Notes: generated from the sequence alone by a model not told the origin. A stretch of 9,822 nucleotides of DNA from Verrucomicrobia bacterium UBA3214 (GCA_002363575.1 DEWI01000061.1:899-10720); one strand, 5' to 3'; shown: positions 1 to 5,898, counted from the first letter of the stretch. Program-made: numbers and translations.

Positions 1-617
1 TTCACGACATCCTCGGCGGTTTCGACGAGCGCGAGCGAAGCATCGTCATCCTTGAGCGCGTCCTTGAGAGCGGCGAGATCGGCGAGCGCCTTGGCCTTGT
101 CGCCGGCGAGCGCGGTGCAGCGCGCAGCGCCGATTTTCGCGAGCACGGCGTAGGAGCTGGCGGGATATGCCGCGACGAAATCGGAGTATGCCTTGATGGC
201 TTCATCGGCCTTGCCAAGCCCCTCGAGACAGGCGGCGGTGCCGAGTGCCGGCACTTCCTCGAAGCCTTTCGGCGCGTTGCCGGCGAGTTGCGCGAAGATT
301 TCGAGAGCGTTGTGGTAGTTGCGTTCGTCGAATCTGCCGGCGTCGTAATATGCCTTTGCGAGGCGAAGCTTGAGCGCCGCGCCGGACTTCGAAGAGCCGT
401 AGGAAGCGACGGCGGCTTCGAGTTCCTCGACGCTGTCGCCGCCCATCGATACGTTCATGAGCGCGGAGCCTGCCGCGACGCGCTGCGACTCTCTCCAATT
501 CTTGACGCCGTAGTATCCGGCCACTACGACCACTGCGGCTGCGGCGATGGCAAGCGTTCTCTTGCCGTCTTTCTCCCACCATTCGATTACAGGCAGAAGT
601 TCTTCGGGTATAGTCAT
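1..617 (-). CDS. Membrane-anchored TPR-like protein, partial (3' end off the window)
   Basis: This frame is open from an ATG at 617 to the left edge, giving 205 codons without a stop. The protein starts MTIPEELLPVIEWWEKDGKR, followed by one hydrophobic segment at about residues 21-38 (LAIAAAAVVVVAGYYGV). The rest is alanine-rich and helical, with repeat-like stretches such as LRLAKAYYDAGRFDE (85-99) and AACLEGLGKADEAIKAY (128-144), typical of tetratricopeptide helices. A short cytosolic N-terminus, a single membrane anchor and a TPR-like periplasmic part resemble the YfgM/TPR_21 architecture, in which the protein acts as a scaffold or chaperone at the inner membrane. That family assignment is inference. 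AAGAAAGGA lies about 8 bases before the ATG and is the only convincing Shine-Dalgarno site in the window; it supports this start. The pcnB stop is 151 bases upstream on the same strand. Confidence 0.82.
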   Translation of the reverse strand, partial: MTIPEELLPVIEWWEKDGKRTLAIAAAAVVVVAGYYGVKNWRESQRVAAGSALMNVSMGGDSVEELEAAVASYGSSKSGAALKLRLAKAYYDAGRFDERNYHNALEIFAQLAGNAPKGFEEVPALGTAACLEGLGKADEAIKAYSDFVAAYPASSYAVLAKIGAARCTALAGDKAKALADLAALKDALKDDDASLALVETAEDVV

Positions 618-768
618 ATCCAGTATCCTTTCTTGCAAAAAGTTTTGTGAGGTTTCTTGGTTGCCGCGTGTTGTTCGCGTTTGGACGGTGATTCGCGCGT
701 TTCGCGCCGTATGGCTATAACGTCTTCGGATATCGAGCGGTTGCGTCGGGCGTTTGGCGCGCGGCGTA

Positions 769-1971
769 TCACCCGGCGTTCATCGAGTCGTACAAATCCG
801 CCCATTCGTCGAGCGGCGTTTCATCGCTTCCGGAAGCGCGCGCGACTATTCTGTTGTAGTCGAGCGCGTCCAGGAAGTCGCGGTTGCCGACAAAGCGGCT
901 TTTCCCTTTCTTTGGCGAGACCATCAGCCTCCGCGGGCTTTCCAGCAGGAGCGAAGCCGTGAAATACACCATCTTCGGCATCTTGAGAGAGTCTTGCATC
1001 GCGGCCATGGCGCGCCGTCCGGTCATGCCGTGCGCCTTGCCGGCCTGCAAAAGCGGCGTTGCGAGTATCGCCGCGCGCAATGCGTTGGAGACTTCCAGAC
1101 CCTTGGAAGCCATCATCTTCTCGTAGCCGTCCAGCGTCTCCAGCAATTTCCACAGCGGACTCTTCGCGCCGCCGCCTTCGTCTATCGCTTTGGCTATTTC
1201 CGGCATGAGATCGCCCATCAGGCCGCATTGCCAGAGAAGCTTGAATGCCGCGGACGATGCTCCGAATGCGAACAGCCGGAAGACTTCTTCGCAGACGCGC
1301 GGCACGGCCGCCGTCTTTATGCATGCATGGCGCCGCAGGATCGCCGCCCACGTTTTGCGCTCGATCTTGAAGCCGAGGCGGGAGGAGAATTTCACCGCCC
1401 TCATCATCCTCACGGGGTCTTCCTGGAATCTGATGTCAGGGTCGCCGATCGCGCGGATTATGCCTTTCTTCAGGTCGTCCATGCCGCCGACCCAGTCGAT
1501 GACGCTGAAATCCTTGATATTGTAGAAGAGACCGTTCACCGTGAAGTCGCGGCGGTAGGCGTCCGTCTGCGGCGTTCCGAAGGTGTTGTCCTCGAAGGGG
1601 CCTTCGGCGGCATGCTCGATTATCTCGCCGATCGTCTGGGAGTTCTGGCGGAATGTCGCCGTCTCGATAATCTTGTCGCCAAACTTGATGTGCGCGAGGC
1701 GGAAGCGCCGCCCGATCAAAAAGCAATTGCGAAAAGCGCGCTTGACTTCGCTGGGGCTGGCGCTGGTGCCGACATCGAAATCCTTCGGCGTGCGCCCGAG
1801 CAGAAGATCGCGCACGCCTCCGCCGACCAGATACGCCGTATATCCAAGCGAAGACAAGCGATACAGCACGCGCAGAGCATCCTGATCGATGTTCTTGCGC
1901 GAGATGCAATGCTCCTGGCGCTTGTACACCACAGGCTCGCCGCTCTTCTTTTTCCTCAAAAAAGAAAACAT
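769..1971 (-). CDS. pcnB: Poly(A) polymerase I-type nucleotidyltransferase (PcnB)
   Basis: This 400-residue protein belongs to the class II tRNA nucleotidyltransferase/poly(A) polymerase family, which adds nucleotides to RNA 3' ends in the cytoplasm. The nucleotidyltransferase head is clear: LVGGGVRDLLLGRTPKDFDV at residues 48-67 contains the glycine-rich loop and the metal-binding pair D64 and D66. RRDFTVNGL follows at 140-148 and EDPVRMMRAVKFSSRLGF at 184-201. LIGRRFRLAHI at 85-95 matches the signature described for bacterial poly(A) polymerases as opposed to CCA-adding enzymes, so RNA polyadenylation and turnover is the favoured role. The tail ends soon after the RNA-binding helices, making it shorter than E. 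coli PcnB (about 465 aa). No Shine-Dalgarno site precedes the ATG; an extended -10 ends 8 bases before it. A 436-aa open frame on the other strand is an antisense shadow. Confidence 0.95.
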   Translation of the reverse strand: MFSFLRKKKSGEPVVYKRQEHCISRKNIDQDALRVLYRLSSLGYTAYLVGGGVRDLLLGRTPKDFDVGTSASPSEVKRAFRNCFLIGRRFRLAHIKFGDKIIETATFRQNSQTIGEIIEHAAEGPFEDNTFGTPQTDAYRRDFTVNGLFYNIKDFSVIDWVGGMDDLKKGIIRAIGDPDIRFQEDPVRMMRAVKFSSRLGFKIERKTWAAILRRHACIKTAAVPRVCEEVFRLFAFGASSAAFKLLWQCGLMGDLMPEIAKAIDEGGGAKSPLWKLLETLDGYEKMMASKGLEVSNALRAAILATPLLQAGKAHGMTGRRAMAAMQDSLKMPKMVYFTASLLLESPRRLMVSPKKGKSRFVGNRDFLDALDYNRIVARASGSDETPLDEWADLYDSMNAG

Positions 1972-1979
1972 TGGCGCAA

Positions 1980-1988
1980 ATTATACCA
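1980..1988 (-). promoter_or_regulatory. Extended -10 promoter of pcnB
   Basis: On the minus strand TGGTATAAT is a perfect extended -10 (TGn plus TATAAT). Only 8 bases separate it from the pcnB ATG, so initiation 6-8 bases downstream would leave a leader of about 0-2 bases. A TTGCGG at 2003-2008, 17 bp upstream, is a weak -35 candidate (3 of 6 matches). Confidence 0.75.
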
Positions 1989-2226
1989 TTTCCCTTTATT
2001 CCCCGCAAGGGGGGTGGGATGGTGTTTTAATTTAGCCGACGGCTTCTACCCGATTCCAGCATAGAATCTCGTTGAAACTTTTGCCGCCCTGCCAGCCTGA
2101 TGGTCAGAGAACGGAGTCCCAGTCCACAAGAGCGTCCATTCAGCGGCACCAGATCTCTCCAAACATGACGCGTGAATGGATTTTCCCGTGTTCCGGATGT
2201 TGCGCATGCAACGCGCGCGCTGTTCC

Positions 2227-2232
2227 TATAAT
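2227..2232 (+). promoter_or_regulatory. Isolated TATAAT, possible plus-strand promoter
   Basis: A consensus TATAAT lies about 20 bases before the 20-bp hairpin, in a gene-free stretch. Unlike the four gene promoters here it lacks the TGn extension, and no good -35 sits at 16-18 bp. If active, the transcript would begin near 2239 and run through the hairpin and the 22-bp array. Confidence 0.25.
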
Positions 2233-2253
2233 ACGTTACCGTTCGGCAAAACT

Positions 2254-2303
2254 CCCGAAGGGGTGGCACAATGCCCCGTCAGCCATTGTGCCACCCCTTC
2301 GGG
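2254..2303. repeat. Perfect 20-bp inverted repeat (long hairpin)
   Basis: Arms 2254-2273 and 2284-2303 are exact reverse complements over 20 bp with a 10-base loop at 2274-2283. The left arm begins cccgaagggg and ends gcacaatg. Each arm also contains a small palindrome of its own (CCC-GAA-GGG and CCCC-TTC-GGGG), so alternative folds exist. On the minus strand the stem is followed after two bases by TTTT (2251-2248), so it could work as a terminator for transcription coming from rpe and the array. On the plus strand no T-run follows. The six-base word gttcgg flanks it at 2241-2246 and 2304-2309. A REP/MITE-like dispersed element is an alternative. Confidence 0.85.
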
Positions 2304-2395
2304 GTTCGGTTCAATGTTGCGCCGATACCGGGGGGTGTGCTTGCTCCGCATGCTCCATCCCCGGCTATGTATGTGCCGCCACATTCGGGGCTTGA

Positions 2396-2666
2396 AGTCG
2401 CCGTGGCAAGCGACTAGAGTCGCCTTTGCAACCGACTAGAGTCGCCTTTGCAACCGACTAGAGTCGCCTTTGCAAGCGACTAGAGTCGCCGTGGCAAGCG
2501 ACTAGAGTCGCCTTTGCAAGCGACTAGAGTCGCCGTGGCAAGCGACTAGAGTCGCCGTGGCAAGCGACTAGAGTCGCCTTTGCAAGCGACTAGAGTCGCC
2601 GTGGCAAGCGACTAGAGTCGCCTTTGCAACCGACTAGAGTCGCCGTGGCAAGCGACCAGAGTCGCC
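2396..2666. repeat. Tandem array of twelve 22-bp palindrome-containing units
   Basis: Twelve contiguous units of exactly 22 bp run from 2396 to 2659, followed by a 7-base partial unit to 2666. Each unit opens with agtcgcc, then has GTG or TTT, then gcaa, then g or c, and closes with cgactag. Successive middle triplets are GTG, TTT, TTT, TTT, GTG, TTT, GTG, GTG, TTT, GTG, TTT, GTG. The c variant occurs only with TTT (units 2, 3 and 11). Unit 12 closes with cgaccag. Every unit junction forms the inverted repeat gcgact-ag-agtcgc or a one-mismatch version of it. The units have no spacers, so this is not CRISPR. The 22-bp period is not a multiple of three and TAG occurs on both strands, so it is not coding. 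Function is unknown. Confidence 0.95.
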
Positions 2667-2691
2667 AGCGCCTGCGTTGGGAGTGCTGGCG
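2663..2691. repeat. Hairpin directly after the array
   Basis: CGCCAGC at 2663-2669 pairs with GCTGGCG at 2685-2691 (7 bp, 15-base loop). It overlaps the last bases of the partial repeat unit, so it marks the array edge. No T-run follows on either strand. Confidence 0.5.
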
Positions 2692-2737
2692 TTTCGCGCG
2701 CCCATCACCGCTCCGCCGCACCCCCGGAGGGACGGTC

Positions 2738-2776
2738 GCGCCCCTCTCGGTCGAGGTGCGTCACGCACGGGGGCGC
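2738..2776. repeat. Structured GC-rich inverted repeat with nested hairpin
   Basis: Outer arms GCGCCCC (2738-2744) and GGGGCGC (2770-2776) enclose an inner hairpin GTGCG-TCA-CGCAC (2756-2768) and a small CTCG-GT-CGAG palindrome (2746-2755), so the segment can fold as a branched structure. It starts 75 bases past the rpe stop on the minus strand and may help end rpe transcription, but there is no T-run. Confidence 0.45.
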
Positions 2777-2851
2777 CTTGCGCAGATGGCGCATGGCCTG
2801 TGAATGTATCTGAGAAGGCTACGAGGGGGTGGCGTACTCGCGAGAGCGTTT

Positions 2852-3523
2852 TCATGGCTGCGAAAGCGATGGCGCGGCGGCTGCCAGCGCCTTGAGGCGC
2901 GCGATTTCCGCCGCCATGTCGGCCTGCGCAAAGAGATAGCTGCCGGAGACGAGCTGGTTCACGCCTGCGGCGATCGCCTGGCTTGCCGTCCCGCCGTTGA
3001 TTCCGCCATCGACCATGATATCCATGGAAGGGCGGCGCGCGCGCAGCCATTTCGCCTTTTCCAGGCATCCGGAGATGAATTTCTGGCCGCCGTAGCCCGG
3101 CCGCACGGTCATGACGAGTATCTCATCGACGCTGTCCAGGTACGGCTCGAGCGCTTCCACGCCGGTATCTGGATTCACGACGAGCGCGGGACGCATGCCC
3201 AGTGCCGCGATTCTCCCGATCGTTTCGCTTATGTCGCAATCGGCTTCCACGTGGATTTGCAGCGTCTGCGCGCCTGCCTTCGCGAAGCTCTCGAGAAAAA
3301 GATCGGGGCGCGACATCATCAAGTGGACGTTTCTGTGCAAGGCGGGCGCCACGTGGCGCGCGAGCGCCACGAAATCAGGCCCGAACGAGATATTCGGGAC
3401 GAAATGGGGATCCATTATATCTATGTGCAAAGCATCGGCGCCGGCAGCGGCCGCGCGCTTGATTTCAGATTCCAGCGCGCCGAAGTATGCGCCGAGAAGT
3501 GAAGGCAGGATTTCGAGTTTCAT
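2852..3523 (-). CDS. rpe: Ribulose-phosphate 3-epimerase
   Basis: This 223-residue protein interconverts ribulose 5-phosphate and xylulose 5-phosphate in the cytoplasmic pentose phosphate pathway, as a metal-dependent TIM barrel. The family motifs appear in order: ILPSLLGA (5-12, catalytic-site S9), ALHIDIMDPHFVPNISFGP (31-49), NVHLM (65-69), MTVRPGYGGQKFI (138-150), VDGGI (171-175) and GSYLF (194-198). Expected metal ligands H33, D35, H67 and D172 are present. The usual glycine after the second loop aspartate (DGHFVPN) is proline here (P39). The open frame extends 16 codons upstream, but the M at 3523 places MKLEILPSLL where the family begins. Neither a Shine-Dalgarno site nor a nearby TATAAT precedes it. 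The gene lies 64 bases after pgpA on the same strand and is probably cotranscribed with it. Confidence 0.95.
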   Translation of the reverse strand: MKLEILPSLLGAYFGALESEIKRAAAAGADALHIDIMDPHFVPNISFGPDFVALARHVAPALHRNVHLMMSRPDLFLESFAKAGAQTLQIHVEADCDISETIGRIAALGMRPALVVNPDTGVEALEPYLDSVDEILVMTVRPGYGGQKFISGCLEKAKWLRARRPSMDIMVDGGINGGTASQAIAAGVNQLVSGSYLFAQADMAAEIARLKALAAAAPSLSQP

Positions 3524-3587
3524 TTGCGGGGTGTTGAAGGTGTCCGGGCGTCGCGCCGCGGCATGCCGCATGCGCGCGCCTGGCCGG

Positions 3588-4079
3588 TCAGATCAATAGA
3601 TACAGCGCCCAGTTGACGCCCAGCGAGTAAAGGTTGGCGGCGAAATCGTCGGCCACTACGCCCCAGCCGCCTTTCAAGCGCTGGAGCGCATACGCGGGCG
3701 GCGGCTTTATTATATCGACGAGACGGATTACGCCAAAGAAGATGGCGACTTCCCAAAGAGGAAGCGCGCCAGGCCCCGCCAGCGGCAGTCCGATCACTCC
3801 CAGCGGCACGAGCATCCATTCGTCAGCCGCGATTCTGCCGTCGTCGCGCAGACCGAGAAGCTTTTCGGCGCGCGTGCATATTGGGATGGCGAGCGCGGCC
3901 AGCGCCAGCGCCGCGGCGATTTGCCAGCCGATCCCGAGCCTGGCAAGAGCAAACGCGAGCGCGAATCCCGGAAGACTGCCGAAGGTGCCGGGCGCGAACG
4001 GCGCGACGAGGCCGAGTCCGCAGCCTGTCGCGATGAAGAGGCAGAGTTTGTCCGCCAGTCTAGTGCAAAGTTTTTCCAA
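3588..4079 (-). CDS. pgpA: Phosphatidylglycerophosphatase A (TTG start)
   Basis: This 163-residue inner-membrane lipid phosphatase removes the phosphate from phosphatidylglycerophosphate to make phosphatidylglycerol. Family motifs: GLVAPFAPGTFGSLPGF near residues 22-38, an acidic RDDGRIAADEW (about 77-87), RLVDIIKPPPA in the second half and GGWGVVADDFAAN near the C-terminus. Several hydrophobic segments fit a polytopic membrane protein. The open frame continues upstream to an ATG at 4409, but that extension lies antisense to the divergent membrane-protein gene and across the promoter region. A TTG at 4079, reading MEKLCTRLADKLCLF once initiated, sits 9 bases after a perfect extended -10 and gives the family's usual length. 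The start choice therefore rests on promoter position and homology, because no clear Shine-Dalgarno site exists. Confidence 0.9.
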   Translation of the reverse strand: MEKLCTRLADKLCLFIATGCGLGLVAPFAPGTFGSLPGFALAFALARLGIGWQIAAALALAALAIPICTRAEKLLGLRDDGRIAADEWMLVPLGVIGLPLAGPGALPLWEVAIFFGVIRLVDIIKPPPAYALQRLKGGWGVVADDFAANLYSLGVNWALYLLI

Positions 4080-4088
4080 AGCCCCGAT

Positions 4089-4097
4089 ATTATACCA
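4089..4097 (-). promoter_or_regulatory. Extended -10 promoter of pgpA (and probably rpe)
   Basis: TGGTATAAT on the minus strand is a perfect extended -10, identical in sequence to the pcnB element. It ends 9 bases before the TTG at 4079, predicting a leader of about 2-3 bases. No -35 resemblance is visible at 17 bp. It is divergent from the promoter at 4178-4186, with about 80 GC-rich bases between them. Confidence 0.7.
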
Positions 4098-4177
4098 TAA
4101 TTCCTGCGCGCGCACCCGGCGGAGCGGCAGCCGCCATCGCGGATTTTGCGCCGCCGCCGCGCACATCGCGGGAAATA

Positions 4178-4186
4178 TGATATAAT
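4178..4186 (+). promoter_or_regulatory. Extended -10 promoter of the membrane glycosyltransferase-like gene
   Basis: TGATATAAT is a perfect extended -10 ending 10 bases before the ATG at 4197, predicting a leader of about 3-4 bases. No clear -35 or Shine-Dalgarno site is visible. Confidence 0.7.
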
Positions 4187-4196
4187 TCCCCGCACG

Positions 4197-4946
4197 ATGA
4201 AAGTTGAGCAGGATGAGTCTGGCGCGGTAGGTACGCGCTTCTTGCAGGAGCGTGTTGCCGTCGCGCTGCCGTGGATAGTCACGGCGATCGCCGCTATCGC
4301 GGCTACGGTGTTCGCCGCGGCTTTCCCGCTGTTCGCCACCGATACTGCCGCCAGATACGCGCCGATGGCGGAGGCGTTCGCCGCCGGGAATTGGGCGGAG
4401 GCGTTCCATCCGCGCTTTTGCGTCGGCCTCAGCGTTCTTTCCGGCATCGTGTGTTTCGCCACTGGTCTCGACGGCTATGCCGCTTGCTCCGCCGTCTCTA
4501 CTCTCGCATGGGCGCTGGGCGCGCCGTGCCTTTTCGCAATCGCCTCCAGCGTGTTCGACCGGCGCACGGCGTGGTTCGCTTTCATCCTATATCTCATCTG
4601 CCCGCAAACCGTCCTTTGGGGCTTGAAAGGCTTTCGCGAAAGCTTCAAACTCCTCGGCTTCCTGCTCATGGCGCTCGCGCTCCTGCGCCATGCGTCGCAT
4701 CCAAGGCAGAGCATTTTCGCCGCGTGCGCCGGCGTAGCGCTGTTGCTGCTTTTCAAGTGCGACGCGATTCTGCCCGGCGCCGTATTCAGCTTTGCATACG
4801 CCGTGCTGGATCGCTTTCGCCGCCGCACCTGGATACTGGCCGCGGTGGCGTTCGCGGCTCTGCAGCCGGCGTGCGCGCTCGTATGGAAATGGACGGGGGT
4901 GTGGCTCCCCGCGCCACATTACGTCGCCATCTTCGGGCTCTCTTGA
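4197..4946 (+). CDS. GT-C-like membrane glycosyltransferase, N-terminal part (frameshifted gene)
   Basis: This 249-codon frame encodes the first half of a polytopic membrane protein and ends at a TGA (4944-4946) in mid-domain. A short hydrophilic N-terminus leads into a membrane segment at about residues 24-46. FATDTAARYAPMAEAFAAGNW (47-67) follows, with D49 placed like the catalytic aspartate of the first external loop in GT39/ArnT-type enzymes. At least five further hydrophobic segments lie at about 76-90, 97-118, 124-142, 150-164 and 174-230. Such proteins use lipid-linked sugars at the outer face of the inner membrane; the substrate cannot be told. The ATG at 4197 sits 10 bases after an extended -10. 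Skipping one G at 4934-4936 joins this frame smoothly to the next entry, giving a protein of about 538 residues. Either the gene is broken or the sequence carries a one-base error. Confidence 0.75.
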   Translation: MKVEQDESGAVGTRFLQERVAVALPWIVTAIAAIAATVFAAAFPLFATDTAARYAPMAEAFAAGNWAEAFHPRFCVGLSVLSGIVCFATGLDGYAACSAVSTLAWALGAPCLFAIASSVFDRRTAWFAFILYLICPQTVLWGLKGFRESFKLLGFLLMALALLRHASHPRQSIFAACAGVALLLLFKCDAILPGAVFSFAYAVLDRFRRRTWILAAVAFAALQPACALVWKWTGVWLPAPHYVAIFGLS

Positions 4947-5814
4947 CGCATTGGACGCCCGCGGCTGGAGGCAGAAGAGTTCTCAACCTACAGAAGATTT
5001 CGCAGTGTTTGAATCTTTTCCAGATGTTTCCGCATTGTTGTGGAAGTTGATGACGACGTCTCCCGCGTGGGTGGCGGTCGTCTCCGCGCATTACATCGTC
5101 TATTCCCTCCCCGCGTGGGCCGTGGTGGCGTGGAGATGCGCGCGCTTGCGCTTCTCGCGGCGCGAAATCGCCGTCCTTGCGATTTTCCTAGGCGCGCTGG
5201 CTATGGAGGCGGCGCAACTCGCCGCAGAAGGTTTCGAGTTCGGCAAGCGCGGCGCGACATGGGGACTGCCGCGCTATTTCGGCGTCTTCGCGCCTCTTCT
5301 GTGGCTGTGGACGGCGCATCTGCTCGCCGTTCTCTGGGGGCGCTTCAAGGGCGTGCGGGGCGTCGCCGTGCGCATCGCCGTGCTCGCCGCTCTCGGCTGG
5401 ATTCTCGCAATGCAGAACATCCTGCCGCTCGAAAAATATTACAACGGCGGCGCGCGGAAGGACGCGGTCGGCGCGGCGCGCCGTGCCGCCAGAGTTATAC
5501 GCTGGGACTACGCCGGCCCTGCGAGGCAAGAGCGGACGATCCCGGCGCACAGCGAATATATCACGACGCGCCGTCCGGTCGTATTTGGCGATTTTGCCGC
5601 GGCCGCATGGTTCGTCCGCGGGCAGAGCGAAGGGGCGCTGCAAGGCTATGGCATGTGCCCGTATGAATGCGACTACCTCTTCTTCCGCGTCGGCACGGGC
5701 TACGGCGGCGTGGCCGCCCCGGATACGTCGAACTTTGATTTTGTTTGCAAGATTCCCGGCGGATTGGGCGCGGAATGGCGGCTTTTCCGCCGCAAAGGCG
5801 TGCCGCACAAGTAG
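4936..5814 (+). CDS. GT-C-like membrane glycosyltransferase, C-terminal part (frameshifted gene)
   Basis: This is the continuation of the gene above in the +1 frame: about 292 codons up to a TAG at 5812-5814. I do not propose an independent start. The frame's upstream ATGs at 4792 and 5050 lack promoter or Shine-Dalgarno support, and the segment encoded before 4936 in this frame looks like shadow. Hydrophobic segments lie near 5057-5135, 5161-5226, 5275-5337 and 5371-5422, including GLPRYFGVFAPLLWLW, which resembles the RY-containing membrane stretch of GT39-like enzymes. A soluble tail of about 128 residues follows (from about 5430), ending WRLFRRKGVPHK. No further stop or degeneration is seen, so the lesion, if real, is recent. 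A weak bulged hairpin at 5830-5860 lies just past the stop. Confidence 0.7.
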   Translation, partial: GSLDALDARGWRQKSSQPTEDFAVFESFPDVSALLWKLMTTSPAWVAVVSAHYIVYSLPAWAVVAWRCARLRFSRREIAVLAIFLGALAMEAAQLAAEGFEFGKRGATWGLPRYFGVFAPLLWLWTAHLLAVLWGRFKGVRGVAVRIAVLAALGWILAMQNILPLEKYYNGGARKDAVGAARRAARVIRWDYAGPARQERTIPAHSEYITTRRPVVFGDFAAAAWFVRGQSEGALQGYGMCPYECDYLFFRVGTGYGGVAAPDTSNFDFVCKIPGGLGAEWRLFRRKGVPHK

Positions 5815-5829
5815 CCCGCGCGCTATGCA

Positions 5830-5860
5830 TTCCCGGCCGCCCGCCGTTACGGCACGGGAA
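5830..5860 (+). terminator. Weak candidate terminator hairpin after the glycosyltransferase-like gene
   Basis: TTCCCG (5830-5835) pairs with CGGGAA (5855-5860) around an inner GCCG-TTA-CGGC hairpin (5843-5853). The structure lies 16 bases past the stop codon but is followed by caataat, not a T-run, so intrinsic termination is doubtful. Confidence 0.25.
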
Positions 5861-5898
5861 CAATAATCGCCCTCGATGCAAGCGGGGGCGGCGGAATA

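Larger units (their letters stand above)
1972..2851. other. 880-base gene-free island between rpe and pcnB
   Basis: No convincing protein gene was found on either strand. The short open frames here have no recognisable motif and mostly end in the repeat array. The island contains the pcnB promoter, a CCCC-GCAA-GGGG hairpin at 2001-2012 overlapping its -35 region, a 5-bp hairpin at 2052-2068, a perfect 20-bp inverted repeat, a 6-bp-stem hairpin at 2328-2364, a 22-bp tandem array and two further inverted repeats. The stretch 2030-2226 shows nothing recognisable. Such a long spacer stands out next to gaps of 64-151 bases between the other genes. Confidence 0.7.

Noticed and set aside
695..707. 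Hairpin GCGCG-TTT-CGCGC after pcnB as terminator
   Set aside because: Short stem with a 3-base loop and no T-run on the minus strand; not distinguishable from chance in GC-rich sequence.
754..2064. Long plus-strand open frame (436 codons)
   Set aside because: It is antisense to pcnB, whose protein motifs are unmistakable. High GC content commonly keeps the opposite frame open.
2072..2439. Plus-strand small open frames leading into the array, including one from the ATG at 2271 to the TAG at 2415-2417
   Set aside because: They have no recognisable motif, run through the hairpin and stop at TAG in the first or second repeat unit. Nothing supports translation.
2396..2666. CRISPR array
   Set aside because: The 22-bp units abut with no unique spacers and no cas genes are present.
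1972..2851. Insertion sequence or transposase remnant, or tRNA/rRNA gene
   Set aside because: No transposase motif, paired terminal repeats with target duplication, or tRNA/rRNA-like conserved stretch could be found.
2634..3068. Minus-strand open frame from inside rpe into the array
   Set aside because: Overlaps rpe in another frame, has arginine/proline/glycine-rich shadow composition and no start signal.
3409..3426. TATAAT-like hexamers on the minus strand inside rpe (also near 3706-3712 inside pgpA)
   Set aside because: They fall in conserved coding motifs (HIDIMD, VDIIKPP) and have no start codon at the right distance, so they look like codon coincidences.
3558..3569. 12-bp palindrome gcggcatgccgc between pgpA and rpe as an operator
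   Set aside because: Such GC palindromes are expected now and then at this base composition, and no second copy is seen near a promoter.
4271..5050. Overlapping plus-strand frame across the glycosyltransferase-like gene
   Set aside because: Arginine-rich composition typical of an out-of-frame shadow; the hydrophobic pattern lies in the other two frames, before and after the frameshift.
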